A stretch of 64,000 bases of DNA from Flavobacterium sp. K5-23 (GTDB lineage: Bacteria > Bacteroidota > Bacteroidia > Flavobacteriales > Flavobacteriaceae), in the NCBI RefSeq assembly GCF_023278045.1, contig NZ_CP056783.1:2699501-2763500 (forward strand). The letters run 5' to 3'. This document shows positions 26,047 through 35,738 of the stretch, piece after piece. The notes below the pieces were generated by a model. It searched no databases and was not told where the DNA came from. It was given only the letters and a program-made list of their open reading frames with translations. The position numbers were made by a program, and so were the translations under genes. The stretch's first letter is position 1. Each line of letters begins with the position of its first letter.

Positions 26047-26904
26047 TTAAAGCACCATTTTTTCAATTGGGCAAACTAATATTCCTTCGGCACCAGCTTC
26101 TTTCAATTGATCGATCACATCCCAAAAGGAATCTTTGTCAATTACGGAGTGCACGCTACTCCAGCCCTCTTCAGCTAATGGAAGTACGGTAAGACTTCTC
26201 AAAACAGGTAATATTTTACCAATAGCATCAATTTTGTCATTAGGAACGTTCATCAAGATGTATTTTGATTTTCGAGCCCTTAAAACCGATTCGATTCTGA
26301 ATTTTAAGGTGTCAATTAATTTTTGAACCCCGGGTGTCACTTTTGGAGAAACCGCTAAAACAGCTTCGCTTTTTAAAATGATTTCTACTTCTTTAAGATT
26401 GTTTTTAAACAAGGTACTTCCGCTAGAAACAATATCCACAATAGCATCTGCAAGACCTATATTAGGCGCAATTTCTACAGAACCTGAAATTTGGTGTATG
26501 TCTACATTTACTCCAAAAGAGTTGAAATATTCATTTACGGTATTAGGATAAGAAGTAGCAATTCTAAGTCCGTCAAGATCTTGGATTGAATTGTACTCAA
26601 AGGTTTTAGGCACCGCTACAGAAACCTTACATTTAGAAAACCCAAGTTTTTGAATTACTTGTATTTCTTTTCCTTTCTCCACTAATAAATTATCGCCTAC
26701 TATAGCAACATCCACAACACCGTCAATTAAATACTGAGGAATATCAGAATTTCTTAGATATAAAACTTCAAGGGGAAAATTAGAAGCTTCGGCTTTTAGT
26801 TGGTCAATTCCATTGTTTATAGAGATACCGCAATCTTTAAGGATTTGGATACTTTCTTCGTTTAAACGACCTGATTTTTGAATTGCAATTTTTAATGTAC
26901 TCAT
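26047..26904 (-). CDS. hisG: ATP phosphoribosyltransferase, long form
   Basis: This 285-residue enzyme joins ATP and PRPP in the first, feedback-controlled step of histidine synthesis. The N-terminal MSTLKIAIQKSGRL, VDVAIVGDNLLVEKG and the PRPP loop region VDIVSSGSTL are typical. The length above 280 residues and the C-terminal ACT-like regulatory part (VPNDKIDAIGKILPVLRSLTVLPL) mark the long, self-regulated form without HisZ. It is the first structural gene of the operon, preceded by a leader peptide and attenuator. Confidence 0.95.
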   Translation of the reverse strand: MSTLKIAIQKSGRLNEESIQILKDCGISINNGIDQLKAEASNFPLEVLYLRNSDIPQYLIDGVVDVAIVGDNLLVEKGKEIQVIQKLGFSKCKVSVAVPKTFEYNSIQDLDGLRIATSYPNTVNEYFNSFGVNVDIHQISGSVEIAPNIGLADAIVDIVSSGSTLFKNNLKEVEIILKSEAVLAVSPKVTPGVQKLIDTLKFRIESVLRARKSKYILMNVPNDKIDAIGKILPVLRSLTVLPLAEEGWSSVHSVIDKDSFWDVIDQLKEAGAEGILVCPIEKMVL

Positions 26905-26951
26905 TGTTATTTATTTTTTGATAGAATAATATGTCTGAGTACAAAGGCTTG

Positions 26952-26991
26952 AAAAAACAAAAAACCCGTTTGATGTACTCAAACGGGTTTT
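26952..26991 (-). terminator. Attenuator terminator ahead of hisG
   Basis: On the minus strand a perfect 13-bp stem (AAAACCCGTTTGA with its complement; 26961-26991, 5-base loop) is followed by TTGTTTTTTC. It lies between the leader peptide stop and hisG, as expected for transcription attenuation. Confidence 0.9.
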
Positions 26992-27018
26992 AAAATATGA
27001 TGATTTACATGCATATCA

Positions 27019-27078
27019 TTAACACATCGCTTGAGAGCAATAATGAGAATGATGATGATGTAATTGATTCGTAAACAT
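27019..27078 (-). CDS. hisL: His operon leader peptide
   Basis: A 19-codon ORF reads MFTNQLHHHHSHYCSQAMC, with five histidine codons among six consecutive positions (four in a row, Ser, then His). It lies 22 bases after a promoter -7 element and 27 bases before an intrinsic terminator hairpin that precedes hisG. This is the classical layout for ribosome-mediated attenuation: slow translation at His codons when charged tRNA-His is scarce would let the RNA form an alternative structure and keep transcription going. The ribosome stall site and downstream hairpin spacing are inferred from sequence only. Confidence 0.93.
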   Translation of the reverse strand: MFTNQLHHHHSHYCSQAMC

Positions 27079-27099
27079 AATAGTGTTTTATTTATAATG

Positions 27100-27126
27100 C
27101 AAATATATAAGTAAATTTACTAACAA
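27100..27126 (-). promoter_or_regulatory. Promoter of the his operon (Bacteroidota type)
   Basis: On the minus strand TTG (27124-27126) and TATATTTG (27100-27107) are 16 bases apart, matching TTG / TAnnTTTG. Transcription would begin about 15 bases before the leader ATG. Confidence 0.75.
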
Positions 27127-27171
27127 TGGTAATTTTAATTTAACGAATAGACTAAGTTTTGTTAAAAACTA

Positions 27172-27705
27172 CTAATCTACTTTTTGTTTATTAAAATCAA
27201 TTGATAAAGAACTACCGTTTCTATGGCTATTATTAATCATTACGGGCTCTTTAACCACTTTTCTAATTTCAGTATGACGAATTTCTCCACCAGAAGTTCC
27301 AACATTTATTGATAAAAATCCAGTTAAAAGAGATAAAACTAAAGTTAGAATAGAAAAAATCAATGAAGATTTCTGTTTTTTAATTGAAGTTATTAATGAC
27401 AGCGCACTAAATATTGCCGTTGCATATAAAATTAATACAAATTTCTCAGCAAGCTCTTCATGTTCATGAATAATATCACGCCCTATATTTGGCATATCTT
27501 CTACTAATTTTTCTGCTCCTTCTCCGGTTTCCATACTAAAATAACCAAATATTGCTGCAACAATAAATAAAATATAAGCGGTGTTTTTCACTGCATCATT
27601 TTTCAATAACAGTCCTGTAATTAAAATCCCAATTGCTAAAACAGTAGTAATGATTGGAAAATGGTTTACAAGCAAATGTAAATGTGCGTCATTCATAATA
27701 GTCAT
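27172..27705 (-). CDS. Four-helix membrane protein, DUF2231-like
   Basis: This 177-residue inner-membrane protein has four hydrophobic helices (about 12-32, 39-57, 88-108, 112-130). NHFPI near residue 14 and the glycine/glutamate patch SMETGEGAEK between helices 2 and 3, with HEHEEL and later GEIRHTEI, resemble DUF2231-type and related haem or copper-associated membrane proteins. The histidines could bind haem (inference). Two ATGs are possible (27705 and three codons later). A TAAATTTG element is at 27819-27826. Confidence 0.6.
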   Translation of the reverse strand: MTIMNDAHLHLLVNHFPIITTVLAIGILITGLLLKNDAVKNTAYILFIVAAIFGYFSMETGEGAEKLVEDMPNIGRDIIHEHEELAEKFVLILYATAIFSALSLITSIKKQKSSLIFSILTLVLSLLTGFLSINVGTSGGEIRHTEIRKVVKEPVMINNSHRNGSSLSIDFNKQKVD

Positions 27706-28151
27706 AATTATATAATATTGTGGTTTGGTTAATTAAATTTCTATTTCTAAAATACATTATAAAAATAATCACGCAATGACGTAAAATGTTTCTTACAATA
27801 GGTTGGTTTTAGGAATGTCAAATTTAAATAAAAAATGCAAATGAAATGACAAAAATCAGAAAAAAAATAAATATTAATTAAACATTCAATATCTATTGAT
27901 ATTACTAGAAAAGAATAAAATATTAAAATGATTATTGTGTTTATTATCCTGAAAAAAAAACATTGTTGTTATATAAAAACGTCTAAGAAAGGATATCAAT
28001 AAATTAAAAAACAAAAAAATTAGGACACCAATATTACAAACAGAATTCAGAAACAGGAACTATTCGTTTCAGTTTTACATAACTAAATTGAACATTGAAA
28101 CAATCCCATTTTATTGATTCAAATTTACTAATTTTACAAAAAAAAGCCCTT
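27706..28151. other. AT-rich divergent intergenic region
   Basis: No gene is visible in these 446 bases between divergent genes. On the minus strand TAAATTTG (27819-27826) with TTG 23 bases upstream (27850-27852) may be the promoter for the DUF2231-like gene. A TTG start at 28095 for the plus-strand gene was rejected in favour of the ATG at 28152. Confidence 0.45.
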
Positions 28152-30251
28152 ATGTCATTTGTGAAAAAATTATCCCCTTTTTATAATCTTACTGTTTTTT
28201 ATATACTTGTTAGTTTTATATTAAGAATTGTATTGCTTTTTCATCCTATAACTCAAACCTCATTTGAATTTATTGATGCCTTAAAGATTTTTTCATATGG
28301 ATTAGTTTCTGATATTTTTGTTTTTGTTCTGGCTAGCGGATTTTTATGGCTATACCTCATTTTCATTTCGAATACAAAATACTTAAAACCATATGGTTAC
28401 ATCATTTTCTGTTTATTCGTTGCATTATTTTTATATGTATTATCTGGAAAAACAATTCTAAATGAATATGGAGGAGCATTACCCGAAATTGGATTGGCAT
28501 TTATTGGTATAAAAACTGCCTTATTTGGGCTATTACTTTTTCTTCCAAAATACAGAAGCAAAATTAGATTTTGGTTGTTCACCTTTGTTATGTTCCTGTT
28601 TGTTCTTTTAATTCTTCAAAATGCCATAAGCGAATACTTTTTTTGGAATGAATTTGGAGTAAAATATAATTTCATAGCGGTTAATTATTTGGTTTACACC
28701 AATGAAGTAATAGGGAATATTATGGAATCTTATCCAGTGATTCCGTTATTCTCTGGTCTATTTCTTATAGCAGGAATCGCAACTTATTATATTGTAAAAG
28801 GATCTAAAAGTTATATTGACAGTATCCCCACCTTTATTGAAAAAGTTAAATTATCGGGTCTTTATTTTGTGTTATTCGGTCTTTCTTTAGTAGCTATACC
28901 TTTTTTTGCAGCAAAGGAAAATTCGAAAAATGTTTTTACAAATGAGCTGCAGGCTAATGGAATATACAAGTTTTATTTGGCTTTTATGAACAGTGAGTTG
29001 GACTATTTTAAATTTTACAAAACGCTACCTTCTAATGAGGCTTATGCTATATTAGGTCAGCAAATCCCATCTCTTTCTGGAGAATCAACTTTAAGAGAAA
29101 TAAAAAGTACTGCCGCAGAAAATCATAAAAATGTGGTTTTAATAACAATAGAAAGCTACAGTGCTGATTTTATGAAAATGTATGGTAACGAACAAAACAT
29201 TACCCCATTTTTAGATAGTTTAGCTACACAGAGTTTAGTTTTTACAAATTTATATGCTTCTGGAAACCGTACAGTTCGTGGTCTTGAAGCCGTAACCTTA
29301 TGTTTGCCTCCTACTGCTGGGGAAAGTGTTGTAAAAAGAAAAGACAACAAGGATAAATTCTCCACAGGAAGTATATTTAAACAAAAAGGGTATAACGTAA
29401 AATACCTTTACGGAGGAGATGCTTATTTTGATAATATGCAGGATTTCTTTTCAGGAAATGGATATGACATTGTTGACAAAAAAACCTTTAAACCAGAAGA
29501 AATTACATTTTCTAATGTTTGGGGTGTTTGTGATGAAGACATGTACAATAAAGCGATAAGAGTAATGAATGAAGAGGCTAAAGAAAACAAACCTTTCTTT
29601 AATCATATTATGACCGTGAGTAACCATCGTCCTTTTACCTATCCAAATAACAAAATTGACATTCCTGGAGACGCAAAATCTCGCGAAGGTGGTGTGAAAT
29701 ATACCGACTTTGCAATGAAAAAATTCTTTGAAATGGCCAAAAAGCAACCTTGGTTTGCAAATACTGTTTTTGTAATTATTTCAGATCATTGTGCTTCCAG
29801 TGCTGGAAAAACTGAACTTCCTGTTGATAAGTACCGAATTCCAGCTATGATTTACAGTCCCGGTTTTGTGCAACCACAACACTATACCAATTTGATGTCA
29901 CAATTAGATATGATGCCTACAGTGTTTGGATTGTTGAATTTTAATTACCAAAGTAAATTCTTTGGTCAAGATGTAATGAAACCCGAGTATAAACCAAGAG
30001 CTTTAATTGCTACTTATCAGGATTTAGGGTTGATAAAAGATAACATTTTAACCATCATTTCACCTAAACAACAAGCAAAGCAATACCAACTGACTTTGCA
30101 ACCTAAAGAAGGTGTATCTGATAATTTCCAAATTTATTATGAGCAAAAACTTTTGACTAAAGAAAGAACTGATTTAATAAATGAAACTATTTCTTTTTAT
30201 CAAACAGCTTCTGATATGTTAAAAAATAAGAAGTATCAGAAAAATAAATAA
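28152..30251 (+). CDS. LTA synthase-like membrane sulfatase / phosphoglycerol transferase family
   Basis: From the ATG at 28152 the protein has 699 residues. Five membrane helices fill the first about 240 residues, followed by a sulfatase/alkaline-phosphatase-fold domain facing the periplasm: NVVLITIESYSADFMKMYG, the likely nucleophile threonine in SGNRTVRGLEAV, GGDAYFDNMQDFF, SNHRPFTYP, and the metal site VFVIISDHCA. In Gram-negative bacteria such enzymes move phosphoglycerol, phosphoethanolamine or similar groups onto envelope molecules. The donor is not known. A strong bidirectional terminator follows. Confidence 0.88.
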   Translation: MSFVKKLSPFYNLTVFYILVSFILRIVLLFHPITQTSFEFIDALKIFSYGLVSDIFVFVLASGFLWLYLIFISNTKYLKPYGYIIFCLFVALFLYVLSGKTILNEYGGALPEIGLAFIGIKTALFGLLLFLPKYRSKIRFWLFTFVMFLFVLLILQNAISEYFFWNEFGVKYNFIAVNYLVYTNEVIGNIMESYPVIPLFSGLFLIAGIATYYIVKGSKSYIDSIPTFIEKVKLSGLYFVLFGLSLVAIPFFAAKENSKNVFTNELQANGIYKFYLAFMNSELDYFKFYKTLPSNEAYAILGQQIPSLSGESTLREIKSTAAENHKNVVLITIESYSADFMKMYGNEQNITPFLDSLATQSLVFTNLYASGNRTVRGLEAVTLCLPPTAGESVVKRKDNKDKFSTGSIFKQKGYNVKYLYGGDAYFDNMQDFFSGNGYDIVDKKTFKPEEITFSNVWGVCDEDMYNKAIRVMNEEAKENKPFFNHIMTVSNHRPFTYPNNKIDIPGDAKSREGGVKYTDFAMKKFFEMAKKQPWFANTVFVIISDHCASSAGKTELPVDKYRIPAMIYSPGFVQPQHYTNLMSQLDMMPTVFGLLNFNYQSKFFGQDVMKPEYKPRALIATYQDLGLIKDNILTIISPKQQAKQYQLTLQPKEGVSDNFQIYYEQKLLTKERTDLINETISFYQTASDMLKNKKYQKNK

Positions 30252-30273
30252 TAAGTTTAAAACATATAATTGT

Positions 30274-30314
30274 AAAAACAAACAGCCTCACATAATGTGA
30301 GGCTGTTTGTTTTT
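30274..30314. terminator. Bidirectional rho-independent terminator
   Basis: A perfect 18-bp stem with a 5-base loop (core CAAACAGCCTCAC / GTGAGGCTGTTTG) has A-runs on the left and T-runs on the right. It separates the convergent LTA-synthase-like gene and the 514-residue ORF. Confidence 0.9.
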
Positions 30315-30333
30315 ATATATAATCGAATACAAT

Positions 30334-31878
30334 TTAATTCTTGTTACAAGGAAGTGCTTGTTTTAAATGCATTTCAACCTGATACTTATTAAAATTATCC
30401 CATTTTGGAGAAGCAATTGTTTTTTGACCACACATTAAATCCAAACAAACATTGTTGTCTTTATATCTTTCGAATAAAACATCCAATATTTTAAAGAAAA
30501 ATTCATCCAACTTCACAATAGCATCAAATTCCGCTTTAAGCGTAGCATTATCAACATTCGAAGCATAAAATATTTGAAATAAATTTAAGACATCTTCTTT
30601 CTCCTCTTTGTTTATTTCAGTTAAGTAACCGTATTTCAAAGATTTAAAAACTAAATTATTCCAGGTAACACTATCATGTCCCCAAATCATATCAGGTAGA
30701 TTAAGAGAATGTTCACATATCAAAATAATAGATAGAAGAACATCGTTTAAATAGGATTCAGGAAATTCATCAAAACTTCTAAATTCAAAACCACTCTGGT
30801 ACATTTTTTCCTGATTAAAATCAAGTCCAAGTTCAGGAAGTAATTTGTATTCCATATCCATTTCAATCTGATCACGCCACCAGATATTATCTTCTTTTTC
30901 AAACTTCAATAGTTTTCTGAAATCTTCAACTTTACAAGCAAGAATCTTACCCCTAACCATTGATTTATTATAAGTCCCCACTCCTATATAACGAGACATA
31001 GCACTTCTCATGGAACCCATTGCGAAGTTTTTATCTAAATTAAATTTCTGGCTGATAACACCCATAATATCTGGACTTCCAAGAGTAGCTATAAATAATG
31101 GCTCAAACCATTGCAATAAATAAATAGCATTAGAATGTGTTTTATCGAAGTCATTGTAATTTACAATTCTGCTGTTTTCTGTCAGCGTAGGTAACGTAAT
31201 ATGAAAATGATACGTTCCGTTGTTAAACAAAACAATATTTTCTTGATTGGTCATAAACATATTAAGACCGCTGTTGTATTTTGGGAAATCTAATTTTTCT
31301 GGAATTACAGCCGATTCATTGATTTTATTCAGAAACAATTTCTTAGTTGCTTTCAGTTCTTCACAAGATTCGGATATAGTCCTGTTTTCAAAATATTTAG
31401 TCACAAATTCGATAGAATCTCCATCAAAATGTACGGAACCCATCGTTTTATTTCTTTGGGTTATCATACTTTGAATGTTATACGGCTGCCCTTCAAGAAA
31501 ATTTTCCATTATAGAAGTACCAAGATATTCTGGATTTTCTAATGGTGGAAGAGCTTCTTCAGCAGATTCCAAATCGTCTGTCAATGATTTTACTATAGAC
31601 AATGTTTTGTGTTGGTAGTTTACATCCAGTTTATCAAAAGTATGACTGTTAATCATCCTGCTGATTTTATAGCTTTCATTCAGACAAAAAGCCGACTTTA
31701 TTATAGGGGCAATACTTTCGGATTTATAGGAAGTTCTATAATCTATACTATATTTTTCATAACCAATTTTTTCTTGTATAAAGTCACCAGTAACTATTAA
31801 TGATTCTTCGAATTGCATATACGTTTCGTTTTCTAATCCTATTCCCCAATAATGTTTTTGTGTCTGGTTGTCTTTCAT
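30334..31878 (-). CDS. Uncharacterised protein, possible carboxylate-amine ligase fold (glutamate-cysteine-ligase-like)
   Basis: This 514-residue protein has no signal peptide or membrane helix. It begins with HYWGIGLENETYMQFE, similar to the GxExE start of glutamate-cysteine-ligase/glutamine-synthetase-fold enzymes. Further fits are TYHFHITLPT (about 235-244), NAIYLLQWFEPLFIATLGSPD, SGFEFRSFDEFPESY (about 375-390) and EHSLNLP. In this fold acidic residues and an arginine bind Mg-ATP and the carboxylate. I therefore suspect an ATP-dependent ligase that makes amide or peptide bonds, but this is inference; the exact family is not recognised. The gene stands alone between AT-rich spacers. Confidence 0.45.
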   Translation of the reverse strand: MKDNQTQKHYWGIGLENETYMQFEESLIVTGDFIQEKIGYEKYSIDYRTSYKSESIAPIIKSAFCLNESYKISRMINSHTFDKLDVNYQHKTLSIVKSLTDDLESAEEALPPLENPEYLGTSIMENFLEGQPYNIQSMITQRNKTMGSVHFDGDSIEFVTKYFENRTISESCEELKATKKLFLNKINESAVIPEKLDFPKYNSGLNMFMTNQENIVLFNNGTYHFHITLPTLTENSRIVNYNDFDKTHSNAIYLLQWFEPLFIATLGSPDIMGVISQKFNLDKNFAMGSMRSAMSRYIGVGTYNKSMVRGKILACKVEDFRKLLKFEKEDNIWWRDQIEMDMEYKLLPELGLDFNQEKMYQSGFEFRSFDEFPESYLNDVLLSIILICEHSLNLPDMIWGHDSVTWNNLVFKSLKYGYLTEINKEEKEDVLNLFQIFYASNVDNATLKAEFDAIVKLDEFFFKILDVLFERYKDNNVCLDLMCGQKTIASPKWDNFNKYQVEMHLKQALPCNKN

Positions 31879-32277
31879 TTATACTTTTATTCTTTGAATG
31901 GTTAATTGTTGTTTTTTGAAAAGATTCAATCAATTTCTAAGCGTTTAAAAAAAGCTCTTTTTTATGAATAAAAACAGTATTGACATCTATAAAAAAGGCA
32001 TTACTTTACTTTTAAACAAAGAAATTTAAATCTCTGTATTAGAAACTTTTGCACTTGAATTATTTGTAACTTCTGAATATTTGATAAATAGCGAAATTTC
32101 ACATTGAAGTTGTAAAATTATTTTTTACTAATTTATTTTATAATCACTATTATATCAATAATTTAAGTAGTTCAACAGTAAAATTTTTTTATTACTATTC
32201 TTGTTTTTTCTAAGTTGCAAAAATACTTTATTTTAGTGGCATTTACAAGTAGTTTTTATAGTCGCAGAAATATTTTT
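31879..32277. other. AT-rich intergenic region, nothing recognised
   Basis: About 400 bases upstream of the 514-residue gene contain runs of A and T and no ORF with coding character. No clear TAnnTTTG element with partner was found. Confidence 0.5.
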
Positions 32278-32382
32278 TTATTTCGGTCCTGCTTCAAATA
32301 AATCCTCATAAAATCCTTGTCCTAAATCACCTAATTTACACTCCATTGTCAGCAGCAATCCAAATTTTAAATTCCTCTTTCC
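32278..32382 (-). pseudogene. Possible 3' gene remnant
   Basis: A short minus-strand reading frame after an in-frame stop ends with MECKLGDLGQGFYEDLFEAG-PK and TAA. The composition (ECKLGDL, GFYEDLFEAGPK) looks like the end of a folded protein rather than random AT-rich DNA, yet there is no upstream body. The parent gene is not identified. It may be a short gene or a relic. Confidence 0.25.
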
Positions 32383-32414
32383 TCAGTAGTAAATTATTGC
32401 AATATTTTATAACT

Positions 32415-32454
32415 TATTTAAATAGCCTCATTGAAAAACGAGGCTATTTAAATA
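32415..32454. terminator. Hairpin after the E1 dehydrogenase gene
   Basis: A perfect 15-bp stem (TATTTAAATAGCCTC and complement) with a 10-base loop lies 10 bases after the minus-strand stop at 32465. The T-run is short, so termination is likely but not certain. Confidence 0.65.
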
Positions 32455-32464
32455 ATGAAACCAA

Positions 32465-34441
32465 TTAATACGAAATCAACTCTTTCAAGGCTGCTTCAAA
32501 TCTTCCTTTCGGCAAATACTGATCTTCAAGAGCTTTGGTAAACGGAATCGGGGAATCTAAACTCGCGACGCGTTTAACGGGTGCGTCCAAATATTGGAAA
32601 CATTCCTCCATTATCATCGCCGAGATGTCGCTGGCAATACCACCAAACATTGTGTCTTCTTGATATATAATTACTCTTCCTGTTTTCTTCACTGAAGCAT
32701 AAATTGCTTCAGTATCTAATGGTTGTAAAGTTCTTAAGTCCAATAGGTCCGCTGAAATTTCTGGATTTTTTTCTAAAGTATCCAGAGCCCAATGTACTGC
32801 CGCTCCAAAAGAGATAATAGTAACATCAGTTCCTTCTTTCAATAAAGCTGCTTTACCTAACGGTAGTGTATAGTATTCTTTTGGCACGTCTTGAGACAAG
32901 CTACGATACAATTGTTTGTGTTCGAAGAACATTACTGGATTAGGATCGTTTATAGAAGCATTCAATAAACCTTTTACATCATAAGGAAATGCTGGGTAAA
33001 CCACTTTTAAACCAGGCGTTTTAGTAAACCATGCTTCATTAGTCTGTGAATGGAAAGGTCCCGCTTGGGTTCCACCACCACAAGGCATTCGCACTACCAC
33101 ATCAGCGTTTTCCAACCAGCGATAATGAGATTTAGCCAATAAATTCACTACCGGATTAAATCCTGTCGAAACGAAATCAGCAAACTGCATTTCAACAATC
33201 GCTTTATATCCATTAATTGATAATCCCATTGCTGCAGATACTACAGCACTCTCGCAAATTGGCGTATTGCGAACACGTTCTTTCCCAAACTGAGCCACAA
33301 AACCATCGGTGATTTTAAAGGCACCACCATATTCCGCAATATCCTGTCCCATAATAACTGAGTTTTCATATCGCTCCATAGATTGACGTAAACTACTTGT
33401 AATAGCATCAATAAATCGGATGTTTTCCATTTCTCCGGTAGGACTAACTTCCTCATATGTATATTCTTTGTATACATCATTTAACTCATCACTGTAAGAT
33501 GCTATTATTTCTGGTTCAGCATTGGCCATAGCCAAATTCTCATCAATTTCTTTTTTGATTTCAGCACGTAACTCACTGTCTAAATCGTCAGAAAGAATCC
33601 CTTTTTCAATTAAATATTTTTTGTAATTATCTACGGGATCTTTGGCAGCCCACATATCCATTAATTCTTGTGGTACATATTTAGTACCACTCGCCTCTTC
33701 ATGACCACGCATTCTGAAGGTTTTGAATTCCAACAGTACCGGGCGCGGTTTTTCAATCATCGAGATTTTTAACTCCGACAATAAATTATATACTTCCAGA
33801 ATATTATTTCCATCAACTATATGACTTTCTATGCCGTAACCCACACCTTTATCGGCTAAATTTTGACATCGATATTGTTCATTAGTAGGTGTTGAAAGTC
33901 CGTATCCGTTGTTTTCAATAACAAACATAACTGGTAATTCCCATACAGCTGCAATATTCAAAGCCTCATGAAAGTCACCTTCACTTGTTGCGCCTTCTCC
34001 AGTAAAAACAGCAGTGATTTTTCCGTTTTGTTTTAATTTATTGGCCAACGCAATCCCGTCAGCAACTCCTAATTGAGGTCCGAGATGCGAAATCATACCA
34101 ATAATCTTATATTCTTGGGTTCCAAAGTGAAAACTTCTATCACGACCTTTAGTAAATCCATTTGCTTTTCCTTGCCATTGAGAGAATAAACGATGTAAAG
34201 GGATATCACGACCAGTGAAAACACCTAAATTACGATGCATAGGTAAAATGTACTCATCGTTATCCAAAACGGCTGTTACACCCACAGATATTGCCTCTTG
34301 CCCTATTCCCGAAAACCATTTTGACACTTTTCCTTGACGTATGAGAATCAACATCTTCTCTTCAATAAGTCTTGGTTTTAGTAATCTTTTATATAATTCT
34401 AATAATTTATTATCTGTTAGTTTTTTTCTATCAAAGTTCAT
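32465..34441 (-). CDS. 2-oxoacid dehydrogenase E1, fused alpha and beta subunits (branched-chain type)
   Basis: This 658-residue protein joins the two E1 subunits. Residues 1-320 are E1-alpha with the thiamine-diphosphate motif [16 protein letters not shown]...ENN (GEG...N variant) and RMRGHEEAS. Residues 345-658 are E1-beta with [41 protein letters not shown] and [12 protein letters not shown]. It decarboxylates 2-oxo acids, probably branched-chain 2-oxoisovalerate type, feeding an E2 not in this window. Fused E1 proteins are usual in flavobacteria. A TATCTTTG promoter-like element lies at 34465-34472. Confidence 0.92.
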   Translation of the reverse strand: MNFDRKKLTDNKLLELYKRLLKPRLIEEKMLILIRQGKVSKWFSGIGQEAISVGVTAVLDNDEYILPMHRNLGVFTGRDIPLHRLFSQWQGKANGFTKGRDRSFHFGTQEYKIIGMISHLGPQLGVADGIALANKLKQNGKITAVFTGEGATSEGDFHEALNIAAVWELPVMFVIENNGYGLSTPTNEQYRCQNLADKGVGYGIESHIVDGNNILEVYNLLSELKISMIEKPRPVLLEFKTFRMRGHEEASGTKYVPQELMDMWAAKDPVDNYKKYLIEKGILSDDLDSELRAEIKKEIDENLAMANAEPEIIASYSDELNDVYKEYTYEEVSPTGEMENIRFIDAITSSLRQSMERYENSVIMGQDIAEYGGAFKITDGFVAQFGKERVRNTPICESAVVSAAMGLSINGYKAIVEMQFADFVSTGFNPVVNLLAKSHYRWLENADVVVRMPCGGGTQAGPFHSQTNEAWFTKTPGLKVVYPAFPYDVKGLLNASINDPNPVMFFEHKQLYRSLSQDVPKEYYTLPLGKAALLKEGTDVTIISFGAAVHWALDTLEKNPEISADLLDLRTLQPLDTEAIYASVKKTGRVIIYQEDTMFGGIASDISAMIMEECFQYLDAPVKRVASLDSPIPFTKALEDQYLPKGRFEAALKELISY

Positions 34442-34612
34442 TTTTTTTGATTTATTGTGATACTCAAAGATAAAAAAATATAACAGTTAGCATTAAAAAT
34501 GTTATATTATTTTGTAGTCTTTATGTATTATAAAGTTCGAAAATTAAAATTATTCAATATCTTTGTATTTGCAAGGTTTTAAGCCTTGTATTTTATTAAA
34601 ATATTTAATAGT

Positions 34613-35563
34613 ATGCAAAACATTCCTAGTGTTGACTTGCGTGATTTCCTTTCGGACGACCCGAAACGTAAACAAAAATTTGTAAATGAAATCGGAAGTG
34701 CATTTGAAGATATTGGCTTCGTAGCACTAAAAGGGCATTTTTTAAATGACCAATTGGTAGAAGAATTGTATGGTGAAATTAGAAATTTTTTCTCTTTACC
34801 ATTAGAAACAAAACACAGTTATGAGATTCCAGGTATTGGAGGTCAAAGAGGTTATGTTTCTTTTGGAACAGAACATGCAAAAGGCAGAAAAGAAGGAGAC
34901 TTAAAAGAATTTTGGCATTTCGGTCAGTATGTGAGCGAGAATTCAAAATATGCTTCAGAGTATCCTGAAAACGTTACCGTTAAAGAATTACCTCGTTTTA
35001 ATGCTGTAGGTAAAGAGGCGTATCAAATGCTTGAAAAAACAGGTGTTTATGTCTTGAGAGCTTTGGCATTGCGTTTAGGATTAGATGAATTCCATTTTGA
35101 CAATTTTGCCAAAGACGGAAATTCAATCTTAAGACCTATACACTACCCTCCTATTACTTCTGAACCAAAAGACGCAATTCGTGCAGCTGCTCATGGTGAC
35201 ATCAACCTTATCACACTTTTAATGGGTGCTCAAGGAAAAGGACTTCAGGTTCAAAATCACAATGGAGACTGGATTGATGCTATTGCTGAACCAGACGAAT
35301 TAGTGATTAACGTTGGTGACATGTTATCACGTTATACGAATAACAAACTGAAATCAACTATTCACCAAGTGGTAAATCCACCTAGAGAATTGTGGGGAAC
35401 TTCAAGATATTCAGTTCCGTTTTTTATGCATCCCGTTAGTGATATGCCATTAAATTGTTTAGAAAACTGCGTTGATGCAGAACACCCAAAACAATTTGAA
35501 GACACTACTGCTGGTGAATATTTATACGAACGTTTAGTAGATTTAGGATTGATTAAAAAATAA
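34613..35563 (+). CDS. Isopenicillin-N-synthase-like 2-oxoglutarate/Fe(II) oxygenase
   Basis: The ATG at 34613 gives the family start IPSVDLRDFLS; a TTG nine codons earlier is rejected. The 316-residue protein has the DIOX_N region (EIGSAFEDIGFVALKGH) and the 2OG-Fe(II) core with the iron ligands H and D in AAHGDINLITLL, the second H in STIHQVVNP and the carboxylate-binding RYSVPFF. Members hydroxylate or desaturate small molecules; the substrate is unknown. A TATCTTTG -7-like element is at 34558-34565, about 48 bases before the start. Confidence 0.88.
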   Translation: MQNIPSVDLRDFLSDDPKRKQKFVNEIGSAFEDIGFVALKGHFLNDQLVEELYGEIRNFFSLPLETKHSYEIPGIGGQRGYVSFGTEHAKGRKEGDLKEFWHFGQYVSENSKYASEYPENVTVKELPRFNAVGKEAYQMLEKTGVYVLRALALRLGLDEFHFDNFAKDGNSILRPIHYPPITSEPKDAIRAAAHGDINLITLLMGAQGKGLQVQNHNGDWIDAIAEPDELVINVGDMLSRYTNNKLKSTIHQVVNPPRELWGTSRYSVPFFMHPVSDMPLNCLENCVDAEHPKQFEDTTAGEYLYERLVDLGLIKK

Positions 35564-35658
35564 TCCCTAATTTTACTTCTAGTAATAAAAGACATTGAGT
35601 TTACTTAATGTCTTTTTTCTTTTTGTTTAACATTGCACTAATAAGAATTTCAAAAATG

Positions 35659-35699
35659 GAACGCAGATAACACGGATTTAAACGGATTTTCGCTGATTA
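35659..35699. repeat. Left inverted repeat flanking the GxxExxY gene
   Basis: The sequence has the pattern GAACGCAGATAACACGGATT followed by TAAACGGATTTTCGCTGATTA. Its complement matches the right repeat at 36141-36182 over most of its length (shared pattern ATCCGTTT-TAAATCCG-GT-ATC-GCGTTC). Confidence 0.75.
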
Positions 35700-35738
35700 A
35701 TTTTCAATAAACGTTTTTTTTTAATTCCTTTCAATTTT

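Noticed and set aside
28095..28151. TTG start that would lengthen the LTA-synthase-like protein by 19 residues
   Set aside because: The ATG at 28152 comes just before the first membrane helix, and the extra residues are not typical of the family.
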